Assembly: GCF_003943615.1 (NCBI RefSeq)
Contig: NZ_RJPZ01000003.1
Coordinates: 171,437 to 226,648, forward strand
Source of the DNA: Streptococcus australis
GTDB taxonomy: Bacteria > Bacillota > Bacilli > Lactobacillales > Streptococcaceae
Reading direction: 5' to 3'
Length of the DNA: 55,212 bases
Shown here: positions 38,637 through 47,665 of the stretch, piece after piece
Numbering within the stretch: the first letter of the stretch is position 1
Layout: every line of letters starts with the position of its first letter
The notes under the pieces: generated by a model
What the model saw: only the letters and a program-made list of their open reading frames with translations
Databases searched by the model: none
Told to the model about the DNA's origin: nothing
Position numbers and translations under genes: made by a program

Positions 38637-39107
38637 ATGAACTACATTATTACTTTTTTGATCTCCATGATTCCACTGGTGGAGCTTCGTGGAGCTGTTC
38701 CCTACGCTATCTCTACCGGAATTCCTCTTTGGCAAGCCCTCCTGATCGGGGTCATTGGCAATATGCTTCCCGTCCCTATTATCTTCTTTTTCGCTCGCCA
38801 TATCCTGGAATGGGGAAAAGAGAAACCTCTTATCGGGAATTTCTTTACTTGGTGTCTCAACAAGGGACATCGTGGAGGACAAAAATTAGAAGAGGCCGCA
38901 GGAGATAAGGGAATCTTTTGGGCCCTGCTCCTATTCGTCGGCATTCCTTTACCAGGAACTGGAGCTTGGACTGGAACCCTTGCCGCCTCTATTCTAGACT
39001 GGGACTTCAAACGGAGCGTCCTAGCGGTCATGTTGGGAGTCATTCTAGCAGGTCTCATCATGGGAATCCTCTCGCTCCTCTTTGGATTAGATACCTTTGC
39101 GCATTAA
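38637..39107 (+). CDS. Small multidrug-export family membrane protein (COG2426)
   Basis: 156 residues, four to five membrane segments. Signatures: SMIPLVELRGAVPYAISTGIPLWQALLIGVIGN near the start and FVGIPLPGTGAWTGTLAAS, characteristic of PF06695. The family name suggests export of small molecules, but the actual substrate is unproven. The two P-x-x-E-x-R-G-A and P-L-P-G-T-G-A-W motifs recall re-entrant loops of DedA-type proteins. Single gene; repeat copy C follows at once. Confidence 0.85.
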   Translation: MNYIITFLISMIPLVELRGAVPYAISTGIPLWQALLIGVIGNMLPVPIIFFFARHILEWGKEKPLIGNFFTWCLNKGHRGGQKLEEAAGDKGIFWALLLFVGIPLPGTGAWTGTLAASILDWDFKRSVLAVMLGVILAGLIMGILSLLFGLDTFAH

Positions 39108-39113
39108 TCATAA

Positions 39114-39294
39114 AAGAGGTTGGGACAAAAGTCCTAGCCTCTCAATTGTCTTTGGATTGTCGAGCAAGACGCAGTGGTTGAGTAGGCTCTACTAGGCTGA
39201 TTTCATCAGCTTTTACAGCCCTACTCAACTGTGCGGAGGTGGGACGACGAAATCGAATTCTAACGAATTGCCGATTTCTGTCCCACTCTCTTTT
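39114..39294 (+). repeat. 180-bp dispersed repeat, copy C
   Basis: Full copy between the convergent ends of the gene at 38637 (+) and tsf (-), starting 6 bp after the former's stop. tsf also has its own hairpin. Confidence 0.92.
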
Positions 39295-39307
39295 CGTCTT
39301 GCAAAAA

Positions 39308-39331
39308 AAGAGGTTTCCATAGAAACCTCTT
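39308..39331 (-). terminator. tsf terminator
   Basis: AAGAGGTTTC-TATG-GAAACCTCTT, a perfect 10-bp stem with A and T runs on both sides; 13 bp after the tsf stop. Confidence 0.9.
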
Positions 39332-39343
39332 ATCTTTTTATTC

Positions 39344-40384
39344 TTAGTTATTAAGAGCTGCTGCCATTGTAGCTGCAACTTCTGCTTCAAAGTCATTTGA
39401 AGCTTTTTCAATACCTTCACCAACTTCAAAGCGAACGAATTCAACAACTGAAGCATTTACTGATTCAAGGTAAGCTTCCACTGTCTTGCTGTCGTCCATG
39501 ATGTAGACTTGTGCAAGAAGTGTGTATGCTTGGTCAACTTTAGTATTGTCGAGCATGAAGCGGTCCATTTTACCTGGGATGATTTTATCCCAGATTTTTT
39601 CTGGTTTACCTTCTGCTGCCAATTCAGCTTTAATGTCAGCTTCAGCTTGAGCGACAACTTCGTCAGTCAATTGAGCTTTAGATCCATACTTCAAGTGTGG
39701 AAGAGCTGGTTTACCAACCATTGCACGGCTTTCGTTATCTTGGTCGATCACGTGGTTCAATTGTGCCAACTCATCTTTCACGAATTGCTCATCCAATTCT
39801 TTGTATGAAAGAACAGTTGGTTTCATTGCAGCGATGTGCATTGAAATTTGTTTAGCAAGTGCTTCGTCTCCACCTTCGATAACAGAGATAACACCAATAC
39901 GTCCACCGTTGTGTTGGTAAGCACCAAAGTGTTGTGCATCTGTTTTTTCAAGCAAAGCAAAACGACGGAATGAGATTTTTTCTCCGATTGTAGCAGTTGC
40001 AGATACGTATGCTGCTTCAAGAGTTTCACCTGAAGGCATTGTCAAAGCAAGAGCTTCTTCGTTGTTAGCTGGTTTACCTTCAGCGATTACTTTCGCTGTT
40101 GCGTTTACCAATTCAACGAATTGAGCGTTTTTCGCAACGAAGTCAGTTTCAGCATTTACTTCAACTACTGCTGCAACGTTACCGTTCACATAAACACCAG
40201 TCAAACCTTCAGCGGCAACACGGTCAGCTTTTTTAGCTGCTTTAGCCATACCTTTTTCGCGAAGCAATTCGATCGCTTTTTCGATATCACCTTCAACTTC
40301 AACCAATGCTTTTTTAGCGTCCATGACACCAGCACCAGATTTTTCACGCAACTCTTTAACAAGTTTAGCTGTAATTTCTGCCAT
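39344..40384 (-). CDS. tsf: Translation elongation factor Ts
   Basis: 346 residues, length typical of streptococci. It recycles EF-Tu by releasing GDP. The N-terminal UBA-like domain ([30 protein letters not shown]) and the core motif [16 protein letters not shown] are standard. Streptococcal EF-Ts carries an inserted segment in the second half. It lies 79 bp after rpsB with an attenuator-like hairpin between them. Confidence 0.97.
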   Translation of the reverse strand: MAEITAKLVKELREKSGAGVMDAKKALVEVEGDIEKAIELLREKGMAKAAKKADRVAAEGLTGVYVNGNVAAVVEVNAETDFVAKNAQFVELVNATAKVIAEGKPANNEEALALTMPSGETLEAAYVSATATIGEKISFRRFALLEKTDAQHFGAYQHNGGRIGVISVIEGGDEALAKQISMHIAAMKPTVLSYKELDEQFVKDELAQLNHVIDQDNESRAMVGKPALPHLKYGSKAQLTDEVVAQAEADIKAELAAEGKPEKIWDKIIPGKMDRFMLDNTKVDQAYTLLAQVYIMDDSKTVEAYLESVNASVVEFVRFEVGEGIEKASNDFEAEVAATMAAALNN

Positions 40385-40403
40385 TTTGTTTCTCCTATAT
40401 TTT

Positions 40404-40441
40404 TTTAAAAATAGGAGAGCCGGGCTAAGCCCCGCCCTCCT
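40404..40441 (-). terminator. Intercistronic hairpin between rpsB and tsf
   Basis: Minus strand AGGAGGGCGGGGC-TTA-GCCCGGCTCTCCT (40413-40441) folds into a GC-rich stem with small mismatches and is followed by ATTTTT. Probably a partial terminator that reduces tsf relative to rpsB. Confidence 0.7.
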
Positions 40442-40463
40442 AGGTAATTACTATTTATACGAA

Positions 40464-41246
40464 TTAAGCGTTGTCGCCTTCAACAACTTCAACGATTTCT
40501 TCGATTGAATCTGCTTGAGTTTCAGTTGCTGCCAATTCAGCTTCAACTGATGCAACTGCATCTTCACCTTGACGTCCTTCGATAACAGCGTCAGCCATTT
40601 TCGCAGTGATCAATTTAACAGCGCGGATAGCATCATCGTTAGCTGGGATGATTACATCGATATCGTCTGGGTCAGTGTTTGTGTCGACCATCGCTACAAC
40701 TGGGATACCCAATTTCTTAGCTTCTTTAACAGCGATTTGCTCTTTGTGTGGGTCAACAACGTACATTACGTCTGGGATACGAGGCATATCTTCGATACCA
40801 CCCAAGAATTTTTCAAGACGAGCGCGTTGTTTGTTAAGAAGTGCAACTTCTTTCTTAGGAAGAACGTCGAAGATTCCTTCTTCTTCCATACGTTTGATTT
40901 CTTTCAAACGAGCGATACGTTTTTGGATTGTTCCCCAGTTAGTAAGGGTACCACCCAACCAACGGTGGTTGATGTAGTATTGACCTGAACGAACAGCTTC
41001 TTCAGCAACAGCTTCAGCAGCTTGTTTCTTAGTACCAACAAACAATACAACTGCATCGTTTGCAGCAGCTTCACGCATGAAGTCATATGCTTGGTCAGCG
41101 TATTTTACAGTTTGTTGCAAGTCGATAACGTGGATTCCGTTACGCTCAGTGAAGATGTACTTAGCCATCTTAGGGTTCCAGCGACGAGTTTGGTGACCGA
41201 AGTGTACACCAGCCTCAAGAAGTTGTTTCATTGAAATTACTGCCAT
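40464..41246 (-). CDS. rpsB: Ribosomal protein S2
   Basis: 260 residues from ATG 41244-41246 with AGGAG upstream. The frame is open 50 codons further, but that part codes nothing S2-like. Signatures: [27 protein letters not shown] and the long [30 protein letters not shown] Glu-rich tail ends the protein. Component of the 30S subunit. Confidence 0.97.
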   Translation of the reverse strand: MAVISMKQLLEAGVHFGHQTRRWNPKMAKYIFTERNGIHVIDLQQTVKYADQAYDFMREAAANDAVVLFVGTKKQAAEAVAEEAVRSGQYYINHRWLGGTLTNWGTIQKRIARLKEIKRMEEEGIFDVLPKKEVALLNKQRARLEKFLGGIEDMPRIPDVMYVVDPHKEQIAVKEAKKLGIPVVAMVDTNTDPDDIDVIIPANDDAIRAVKLITAKMADAVIEGRQGEDAVASVEAELAATETQADSIEEIVEVVEGDNA

Positions 41247-41397
41247 GAGTAAATTCTCCTTTTTGTTTTTTTCTCCTCTCCCAGACGTCAGCTTGCAACA
41301 CGACCACAAGGGCAACGGTGCCACAATGGTTCCGGGATGAGTATTTATTGCTTTACGCAACTTTATAAGTATAGCAGATTTAGAAGCTTTTTGCAAG
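41247..41397 (-). promoter_or_regulatory. rpsB promoter and structured leader
   Basis: Minus-strand TTGCAA (41392-41397), 17-bp spacer, TATACT (41369-41374). A leader of about 115 nt follows, GC-rich in its middle (CCCGGAACCATTGTGGC, then GTTGCAAGCTGACGTC and GGGAGAGG), unlike the AT-rich surroundings. Such leaders often let a ribosomal protein control its own mRNA. Confidence 0.6.
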
Positions 41398-41515
41398 TCA
41401 TTTGAGAGAAATTCCTAGACTTTCCTGCTTTTCTTCAGAGCCTCCCTCCTTCCTTTATTTTTCACCACGATTCTCATTCTTTCCCTTTCATAGGTTCTTT
41501 GTCAGAAAATTTTTC

Positions 41516-41544
41516 TTGACCTTATCTGATTTTTAAGATAAAAT
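41516..41544 (+). promoter_or_regulatory. tRNA-Cys promoter
   Basis: TTGACC (41516-41521), 17-bp spacer, TAAAAT (41539-41544), 12 bp before the tRNA. Confidence 0.8.
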
Positions 41545-41556
41545 AGAATATGTCGT

Positions 41557-41627
41557 GGCGGTATAGCCAAGTGGTAAGGCACGGCTCTGCAAAAGCTTGA
41601 TCGTCGGTTCAAATCCGTCTACCGCCT
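41557..41627 (+). tRNA. tRNA-Cys (GCA)
   Basis: Acceptor GGCGGTA pairs with TACCGCC. The anticodon loop CTCTGCAAAAG carries GCA. The T arm is CGGTTCAAATCCG-like. CCA is not encoded. Single tRNA gene with own promoter and terminator. Confidence 0.95.
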
Positions 41628-41646
41628 TCACAAACAAATATCAATG

Positions 41647-41668
41647 AGCCCAGCAATGGGCTTTTTTG
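41647..41668 (+). terminator. tRNA-Cys terminator
   Basis: AGCCCA-GCAA-TGGGCT followed by TTTTTT, 20 bp after the tRNA. Confidence 0.9.
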
Positions 41669-41743
41669 ATACTTCAGCTGGATTGAACCTCACTTTCGCC
41701 TCTTTGGAAGTGATCGTGTTTTTCAATCATGAAAGGAAAAGAT

Positions 41744-42466
41744 ATGATGAAAAAAGTTACCTTATATGCTCTCAGCGCCCTCTCTTTGGCCATGCTCACT
41801 GCTTGCCAGCCAGCACAGAAAGAGACTCAACAAAGAAAACCTCTTGTTAGCAGCTCTAAAAAAACTTCTAAAAGCTCTAAGAGTTCTAGAAGTTCATCCT
41901 CTAAAAAGTCAACCAGCAAAAAGGATTTTTCATCAGGCTTCAAGGACGATGATTCTCATAGCTCTTCAGATTCTAACACGCGCGAGGATCCTAACTATAC
42001 GATGAGCTTGATGGACCAAGGAGAATCACTAGAAGCTATCGGGGATATCCCTGAAATGCCAAAATGGGCTGCCTTCAAAGAAATTAAAGTGGAAATCCTT
42101 GTTGGAAATGAAGCTCTTGCTCCTACTTCAAAGGAAGAAGCCATCAATAAGTTAGGTCCTATTGATTCCACTTATGGTGATAATGGTTACTGGAATGGAG
42201 ATGGCTATGCTATCTTGATTGATTTTAATGAAAAAGGCCAAGCTACTAACAAAATTGCAACCTTGCCTAACTCTAAAAAGGTGACGAATCTCAAGGATAT
42301 TCAACCTGGAATGAAGGCTAAAGAAGTCATTGAAAAACACGGCCGTCCAGAAACTGTTTTCGTCTTTGGCTACGCGACGATCTTTACTTGGAAAGGTGAA
42401 GACGGGAAGGACTACTCTGTCGGTTTTGACAAAGAAACAGTCTTCCAAGTTTCTGAGCCTGCATAA
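41744..42466 (+). CDS. Lipoprotein with tandem SmpA/BamE-like units
   Basis: 240 residues from the first ATG of an ATGATG pair, AAAGGA upstream. Lipobox AMLTAC. A Ser/Lys-rich linker (residues 25-75) precedes two related units: SKEEAINKLGPIDSTYGD...GYAILIDFNEKGQ, and MKAKEVIEKHGRPETVFVFG...YSVGFDKETV. Helix then G-x-P then strands is the SmpA/BamE/BLIP pattern, the same layout as in the 5208-10001 cluster, here with a lipid rather than a protein anchor. No enzyme motif. A strong terminator follows. Confidence 0.8.
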   Translation: MMKKVTLYALSALSLAMLTACQPAQKETQQRKPLVSSSKKTSKSSKSSRSSSSKKSTSKKDFSSGFKDDDSHSSSDSNTREDPNYTMSLMDQGESLEAIGDIPEMPKWAAFKEIKVEILVGNEALAPTSKEEAINKLGPIDSTYGDNGYWNGDGYAILIDFNEKGQATNKIATLPNSKKVTNLKDIQPGMKAKEVIEKHGRPETVFVFGYATIFTWKGEDGKDYSVGFDKETVFQVSEPA

Positions 42467-42561
42467 AAATTCCCTTTCTTCGGATTTCTTTTCTGATCCT
42501 ATTCAAGAGCCCTCAGTTGCTTTTCTCACCGATGGGATAGAAGCCCTTCTCATAACACACA

Positions 42562-42595
42562 AACCCTCCAAGACATTGGTCTTGGAGGGTTTCTT
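42562..42595 (+). terminator. Terminator of the 41744 lipoprotein
   Basis: CCCTCCAAGAC-ATTG-GTCTTGGAGGG, a perfect 11-bp stem, followed by TTTCTTT. Confidence 0.9.
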
Positions 42596-42600
42596 TGAAT

Positions 42601-42780
42601 AAGAGGCGGGGACAAAAGTCCTAGCCTCTCAATTGTCTTTGAATTGTCGAGCAAGACGCAGTGGTTGAATGGGCTCTACTACGCTGATTTCATCAGCTTT
42701 TACAGCACTACTCAACTGTGCGGAGGTGGGACGACGAAATCGAATTCTAACGAATGACCGATTTCTGTCCCACTCTCTTT
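42601..42780 (+). repeat. 180-bp dispersed repeat, copy D
   Basis: Full copy between the convergent lipoprotein (+) and nusG (-), ending 6 bp before the nusG stop. It shows several private base changes, one of which weakens the central stem. Confidence 0.92.
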
Positions 42781-42786
42781 CATTCC

Positions 42787-43323
42787 TTACAATTCTGCAA
42801 TTTGATTGAGGTTGACTTCTGCCACAGTGTCATTTCCAAACATGGTGATAATCATTTTCACCTTGTTGTTATCGATTTCTGTGATCTTACCAGTGTAATC
42901 TGCAAAAGCTCCATCGATGATGCGTACAGTATCTCCTACCTTCACATCAATGTTGAAATCTTGAACTGTTTGTCCCATCGAAATCAAGATGTTACGGATT
43001 TCGTCTTCCAAAAGGGGAGTTGGTTTTGAACGGTTCCCGTGTGATCCAACAAATCCAGTTACGTTTGGTGTATTCCGAACGACAAACCAAGCTTCATCCG
43101 TCATGACCATTTCTACCAAGACATAACCAGGGAAGCGATTTTCTTCGATTTCTTTTGTTTTCCCGTTCTTCTCGATTTGCACAGTTTGAGTAGGGATTTC
43201 TACACGCAAGATGTTTTCCAACATGTTATATGTTTGTGCGCGTTGAAGAAGGTTTTCCTTCACTTTGTTTTCATATCCTGAGTAGGTCTGTAGGACAAAC
43301 CAGCCTTTGTCAAAACTATCCAT
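42787..43323 (-). CDS. nusG: Transcription termination/antitermination factor NusG
   Basis: 178 residues, normal length. The NGN domain (KGWFVLQTYSGYENKVKENLLQRA, FPGYVLVEMVMTDEAWFVVRNTPNVTGFVG) is followed by a KOW domain (VKVGDTVRIIDGAFADYTGKITEIDNNKVKM). It binds RNA polymerase and affects pausing. It has its own promoter and an unusual leader, and is separated from secE by a terminator. Confidence 0.97.
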   Translation of the reverse strand: MDSFDKGWFVLQTYSGYENKVKENLLQRAQTYNMLENILRVEIPTQTVQIEKNGKTKEIEENRFPGYVLVEMVMTDEAWFVVRNTPNVTGFVGSHGNRSKPTPLLEDEIRNILISMGQTVQDFNIDVKVGDTVRIIDGAFADYTGKITEIDNNKVKMIITMFGNDTVAEVNLNQIAEL

Positions 43324-43344
43324 TTTTATTTCCTTTCTTATCTA

Positions 43345-43414
43345 CCAGAAGGAGTTCGTTTCATCACGATACTAAAAAAAGCCTTCTGGCTCTTGTTTTC
43401 CTAGCTCCATTATA
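43345..43414 (-). promoter_or_regulatory. nusG promoter and leader with competing hairpins
   Basis: Extended -10 TGTTATAAT (minus; TATAAT at 43409-43414). Downstream AGCC-AGAA-GGCT (43380-43391) followed by seven T residues is a short terminator. Alternatively CCAGAAGG (43382-43389, same bases) pairs with CCTTCTGG (43345-43352). The two structures exclude each other. Confidence 0.55.
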
Positions 43415-43469
43415 ACATAAAACCGGAGAAAGCAAAGAAGTTTCTCTTGTTTTTCTTCAGCAAGACAAG

Positions 43470-43493
43470 AAAAAAAGCATCCACATGGGACGC
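43470..43493 (-). terminator. secE terminator
   Basis: GCGTCC-CATGT-GGATGC followed by TTTTTTTC on the minus strand, 16 bp after the secE stop. Confidence 0.8.
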
Positions 43494-43508
43494 AGATTTA
43501 TTTCTTTT

Positions 43509-43685
43509 TTAGAACATATCGATTAGCTTCAAAATACCTTTAGCCACTACTTGGTCAAACAAATAAATCAAAGCTACAAAAAAAGCGGTGTACTCAATTA
43601 CTGAGATAAAATTTTTCCATCTTTCCTTGCGATTTGGCCAAGTCGTGTTTTTCAGCAAGACAAAAATATCTTTAAAAAATTTCAC
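43509..43685 (-). CDS. secE: Preprotein translocase subunit SecE
   Basis: 58 residues from a GTG start (43683-43685) with AGGAG 6 nt upstream. The short amphipathic part with LKNTTWPNRKERWKNF and one membrane segment (VIEYTAFFVALIYLFDQVV) are the SecE hallmarks. It stabilises SecY in the export channel. It lies 9 bp after rpmG in the conserved rpmG-secE-nusG order. Confidence 0.95.
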   Translation of the reverse strand: MKFFKDIFVLLKNTTWPNRKERWKNFISVIEYTAFFVALIYLFDQVVAKGILKLIDMF

Positions 43686-43694
43686 AACATTCTC

Positions 43695-43847
43695 CTATCT
43701 GGTTTCTTTATGAATTGTATATTTGCTACAATGTTTACAAAATTTGTTAACTTCTAGACGTTTTGGTTTTGGCGTCGCACTCAACTTGATTGAGTAGTTG
43801 CGTGATCCACAAACCGTACACGCTAGACTTGCTTTTTTTAATGCCAT
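43695..43847 (-). CDS. rpmG: Ribosomal protein L33
   Basis: 50 residues with the zinc-ribbon cysteines intact: CTVCG near residue 10 and [13 protein letters not shown] near residue 36. Part of the 50S subunit. GGAGG precedes the ATG. First gene of the rpmG-secE unit. Confidence 0.95.
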   Translation of the reverse strand: MALKKASLACTVCGSRNYSIKLSATPKPKRLEVNKFCKHCSKYTIHKETR

Positions 43848-43865
43848 AACGCCTCCATTCACACC

Positions 43866-43894
43866 ATTATAGCAAGTTTTCCACTATTTGACAA
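43866..43894 (-). promoter_or_regulatory. rpmG-secE promoter
   Basis: Minus-strand TTGTCA (43889-43894), 17-bp spacer, TATAAT (43866-43871). Confidence 0.85.
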
Positions 43895-43973
43895 GCTCTT
43901 CTGCTCTCTGGAAGCGTATTTTGTTTGGCTTTTCTCTACGATTTGGTACAATATAGAGGATAAAGGAGAAATT

Positions 43974-44894
43974 ATGAAAAGCGATCATCTGAAAGAAAGT
44001 AAAAACATTGAAGACCGTCGCGGGCAAAGTGGTGGAAGCTACTCATCTGGCCGCTCTGGTGGGAATTTAGGGGGTGGTATTTTACAAATCCTCCTCTCAC
44101 CTGGAAGCTTCAAGAGCAAACTAATCTTGATCCTGGTCCTCATCTTTTTGAGTGGTGGAGCTGGATTGAGCGGGCTATTTGATCAAGGCCAAGCCACGCA
44201 GAACTATAACTCAGGACAAGTCACGCGCCAAAGCAATACCCAGGTGAGTGACGGAGATAGCAAATTCGTCAGTCAAGTCCTTGGAACTACTGAGGACTTC
44301 TGGGGACAAACCTTCCAAAATGAAGGGCGGACCTATCACAAGCCAACCTTGGTTTTCTATACAGGTCAAACGCGAACTGGCTGTGGGGTAGGCCAAGCAT
44401 CTGCCGGTCCCTTCTACTGTCCGACAGACCAAAAGATCTATTTGGATATCAGCTTCTACAAAGAGCTAACCACCAAATACAAGGCTAGCGGAGATTTTGC
44501 CATGGCTTATGTCATCGCTCACGAAGTCGGCCACCACATCCAAAACGAATTAGGGACTCTTCAGAGTTACCAGAAAGCCATCCGAGGAAAAAGTGAGACA
44601 GAAAAAAATGCCTTAAATGTCCGTTTGGAACTTCAAGCTGACTATTATGCGGGCATGTGGGCTCGTTACATTGAAGAGCAAGGCCTCATGGAGACGGGAG
44701 ATATCGAAGAAGCGCTCAATGCTGCCCACGCCGTGGGAGATGACACCCTTCAAGAACAAGCCTACGGCTACTCCGTTCCTGATAGCTTCACCCACGGGAC
44801 TTCTGAACAACGGATGCGCTGGTTCAAACGTGGTTACCAATACGGCGACTTTGAACATGGAGATACCTTTAGCGTCTCTGATAAAGATTTGTAA
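43974..44894 (+). CDS. Neutral zinc metallopeptidase, YpfJ family
   Basis: 306 residues. A Gly/Ser-rich cytoplasmic start, one membrane segment (LILILVLIFLSGGAGLSGLF) and an outer peptidase domain follow. Zinc motif AHEVGHHIQNELG (HExxH) with LELQADYYAGMWA downstream, typical of PF04228. Also the conserved TRTGCGVGQASAGPFYCPTDQKIYLD. Substrate unknown. AAAGGAG precedes the ATG. Transcribed divergently from rpmG. Confidence 0.9.
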   Translation: MKSDHLKESKNIEDRRGQSGGSYSSGRSGGNLGGGILQILLSPGSFKSKLILILVLIFLSGGAGLSGLFDQGQATQNYNSGQVTRQSNTQVSDGDSKFVSQVLGTTEDFWGQTFQNEGRTYHKPTLVFYTGQTRTGCGVGQASAGPFYCPTDQKIYLDISFYKELTTKYKASGDFAMAYVIAHEVGHHIQNELGTLQSYQKAIRGKSETEKNALNVRLELQADYYAGMWARYIEEQGLMETGDIEEALNAAHAVGDDTLQEQAYGYSVPDSFTHGTSEQRMRWFKRGYQYGDFEHGDTFSVSDKDL

Positions 44895-44910
44895 CAAACC
44901 TAAAAATAGA

Positions 44911-44938
44911 AGCCTTTCAGATCATCTGAAGGCTTTTT
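44911..44938 (+). terminator. Terminator of the metallopeptidase gene
   Basis: AGCCTTTCAGA-TCA-TCTGAAGGCT (one bulge) followed by TTTTTT. Confidence 0.88.
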
Positions 44939-45062
44939 TAGCACCCTATCGACAGCTAGCTAAGCAACGAAAAATATTTAAAAAATCCTTTCCATTCAAA
45001 ATCATCTTTTTTATTGAAGGGTCTCCCAGTTATTTTATGTAAATATAGTTTCTCTACAATTT

Positions 45063-45238
45063 AAAGAGAGTGGGACAGAAATTGGTCATTCGTTAGAATT
45101 CGATTTCGTCGTCCCACCTCCGAACAGTTGAGTAGGGCTGTAAAAGCTGATGCAATCAGCGTAGTAGAGCCCACTCAACCACTGTTTCTCGACAATCCAA
45201 AGACAATTGAGAGGCTAGGACTTTTGTCCCAGCCTCTT
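45063..45238 (-). repeat. 180-bp dispersed repeat, copy E (inverted)
   Basis: Reverse orientation, a few bases shorter around 45180-45190. It lies between the convergent metallopeptidase (+) and pbp2a (-), ending 12 bp before the pbp2a stop. Confidence 0.92.
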
Positions 45239-45250
45239 AACGTCTATTTT

Positions 45251-47482
45251 TTAGAATCCAAACCAACCTTTGAAGGTATCCCAAGCATTTTGCGCTTTTC
45301 CAGGAATATCTGCTTCATCGATTGCTTTTTTGGCATCGTCTACGATCCCTGCAGCGCGTTCTTTGACCGTATCAAAGAATCCCTTGTCCTCTTTTGGACT
45401 CTCCGTTTCTGTTTCTTGACCGACAGGAGCAATTCCATTTTCCTCGTAAGAATTTTCCTCATTGTCAAAGCTGGTTCCATCTGTATAAGGAAGGACGCTA
45501 TTGGCTACATTTCGGAAGATCACTGAAGCAGTCTCTGCACTGGTTCCTGTCAAATAGTGGGTTTCATCCGTCTTAGGGAATCCTAGCCACTGGCTAATGA
45601 CCACATCTGGCGTGTAACCAATGACCCACTGGTCTCCGGAAAGATCAGGGTTGAAGTCCGTTTCAGTCGTTCCTGTTTTACCAGCCATGGTATAGCCATA
45701 TGGTGCTGCGTTGACACCCGTTCCGTTGGTAAAGGTTCCCAACATCATATTGGTCATTTTCCTATTGGCGGAGCTGCTGAGCACTCGTTTCGATTTTTGA
45801 CTATGACTTTTCACGACCTGACCGCTAGCATTTTCAATCTTCGTAATGAGATGGGCATCATTCATCACTCCATCGTTGGCAAAGGTTCCATAGGCCTGAG
45901 CCATCTGAAGCGGATTGGTCGTCACTCCAGATCCGAGGGCTACTCCGAGAGATCTGTCCACCTTGTCCATATTGAGACCAAATTTTGTCCCGTAATCAAA
46001 GACAGTATTGAGCCCCAACTCATTGGCTGTCGCTACAGCTGGAAGGTTGAGAGATTCTGCCAAGGCTTGGTACATGGGAACGGTCGGGCTACCTTGAATG
46101 CCACCGTAGTTATCGACTGTATAACTACCGTAGACCTTGGTCGTATTGTCCAATTCTTTGTTGGTCGACCAGCCCTTGGCAACAGCTGGACTATAAACGA
46201 CGAGAGGCTTAATGGTAGAACCAGGACTTCTCGCAGATTGAGTCGCATAGTTATAGCTTCTAAAGCCAGCATCTTGGTCACTGGCCACGCGTCCGACGAT
46301 CGCCCGCACTCCTCCGGTCTTAGGATCCAGAGCTACGCTACCAGATTCTGCCCGCGTGCCATCTTCAGCAACTGGGAAGAGATCTACATTGTCATAGATG
46401 ACCTGCATGCTGGCTTGGTAATTCTGGTCCATCTCTGTGTAGATCCGGTAACCATTCTTGATAATATCTTCTTCTGTTAGACCATATTCGTTGACAGCCT
46501 CGTTGATAACCGCATCGAAATAGGACGGGTATCGATAATCTTTTGACTTGCCTTCATAGGCATCCACCAACTGTCCATGAATGTCGACTGCAGCGGATTG
46601 ATCTGCTGTGGCTTGGTCGATATAACCAGCTGCAACCATATTTTGTAGGACCGTATTACGACGATTGGTTGCGTTCTCGACTGAATAAAGGGGATTATAA
46701 ATTTCTGGCCCCTTGAGCATACCAGCAAGGACAGCTGACTGATCCAAAGTCAACTCACTAGCAGAGACACCAAAATACTTCTTAGAAGCGTCTTCAATTC
46801 CCCAAACCCCATTCCCAAAATAGGCATTGTTGAGGTACATGGTCAGGATTTCTTTCTTACTATATTTTTTGTTAATCTCGAGGGCCAGGAAGAACTCCTT
46901 GGCCTTCCGCTCAACCGTCTGATCCTGAGAAAGATAGGCATTTTTGGCCAACTGCTGGGTGATTGTCGAACCCCCACCTGAACGACCGGCAGTCAAAATC
47001 GCTAGGAAGAAGCGACCGTAGTTAATCCCACTATTTTTGTAGAAACTTCGGTCTTCCGTAGCAACAACCGCATTTTGTAAGTTTTCGCTAATCGCATCTA
47101 ACTCAACATAGGTCCCTTTTTGCCCCGTTAAGCTACCTGCTTGGTTCCCATCCTTATCATAGATGATTGTGGTCGCCTTGAGGGCGTTTTGCAGATCTGC
47201 TACATTGGTCGTCTTGGCTATGTAGAAAAGATAACCTCCGACGACGAGACTAAAGGTCAGCCCAATCAGTAGGAAGATCTTGGTCAAGTGATACCTGCGC
47301 CAAAAGCGTCTGATCGGATGTTGGGAGTGAGATTTTCTCCGTGAATTCTCCGACCGGCTATAGGTTGGAGCTTGCTCTTCCCCGTCCGTTGATAATTCAA
47401 CCTCTTCCGCAATCTTCCTTGGTTTTTTCTCTCGTTGGAAATGACGAATCATTCCCTCCATTAATTCTTTTAATTTATTCAT
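45251..47482 (-). CDS. pbp2a: Class A penicillin-binding protein 2a
   Basis: 743 residues. A basic cytoplasmic part and one membrane segment (about 68-88) lead to the GT51 glycosyltransferase with ATEDRSFYKNSG (Glu143) and GGGSTITQQLAKN. The transpeptidase follows: SxxK at Ser422-Lys425 (GSTIKPL), SLN (ESLNLPAV) and KTG (MAGKTGTTE). It polymerises and cross-links peptidoglycan. The C-terminal tail is acidic and low-complexity. Neighbourhood next to rpmG-secE-nusG is as in pneumococci, but with the metallopeptidase gene in between. Confidence 0.95.
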   Translation of the reverse strand: MNKLKELMEGMIRHFQREKKPRKIAEEVELSTDGEEQAPTYSRSENSRRKSHSQHPIRRFWRRYHLTKIFLLIGLTFSLVVGGYLFYIAKTTNVADLQNALKATTIIYDKDGNQAGSLTGQKGTYVELDAISENLQNAVVATEDRSFYKNSGINYGRFFLAILTAGRSGGGSTITQQLAKNAYLSQDQTVERKAKEFFLALEINKKYSKKEILTMYLNNAYFGNGVWGIEDASKKYFGVSASELTLDQSAVLAGMLKGPEIYNPLYSVENATNRRNTVLQNMVAAGYIDQATADQSAAVDIHGQLVDAYEGKSKDYRYPSYFDAVINEAVNEYGLTEEDIIKNGYRIYTEMDQNYQASMQVIYDNVDLFPVAEDGTRAESGSVALDPKTGGVRAIVGRVASDQDAGFRSYNYATQSARSPGSTIKPLVVYSPAVAKGWSTNKELDNTTKVYGSYTVDNYGGIQGSPTVPMYQALAESLNLPAVATANELGLNTVFDYGTKFGLNMDKVDRSLGVALGSGVTTNPLQMAQAYGTFANDGVMNDAHLITKIENASGQVVKSHSQKSKRVLSSSANRKMTNMMLGTFTNGTGVNAAPYGYTMAGKTGTTETDFNPDLSGDQWVIGYTPDVVISQWLGFPKTDETHYLTGTSAETASVIFRNVANSVLPYTDGTSFDNEENSYEENGIAPVGQETETESPKEDKGFFDTVKERAAGIVDDAKKAIDEADIPGKAQNAWDTFKGWFGF

Positions 47483-47650
47483 AGTCCCTATTTTATCACC
47501 TTCCTAACGTCTAGACAAGAAAGACCTTCGCAGAAACGGATGCTTTTAGTTTTCTTTAAGGTTGCCATCAAGTATACTCTAGAGCGGGTTTTAGCAACTT
47601 CTTCCTCCTCTCCTTTTCCTCCTTCTCATCTTTTCTTTTCCCTTGCTTTC

Positions 47651-47659
47651 TGATACAAT
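47651..47659 (+). promoter_or_regulatory. Extended -10 promoter of the pseudouridine synthase gene
   Basis: TGATACAAT ends 6 nt before the ATG at 47666 and no ribosome-binding site lies between them, so the mRNA is predicted to be leaderless. Confidence 0.55.
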
Positions 47660-47665
47660 AACACT

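Noticed and set aside
41247..41396. N-terminal extension of ribosomal protein S2 by 50 codons
   Set aside because: The region contains the promoter and leader; a good ribosome site and the standard S2 start lie at 41246.
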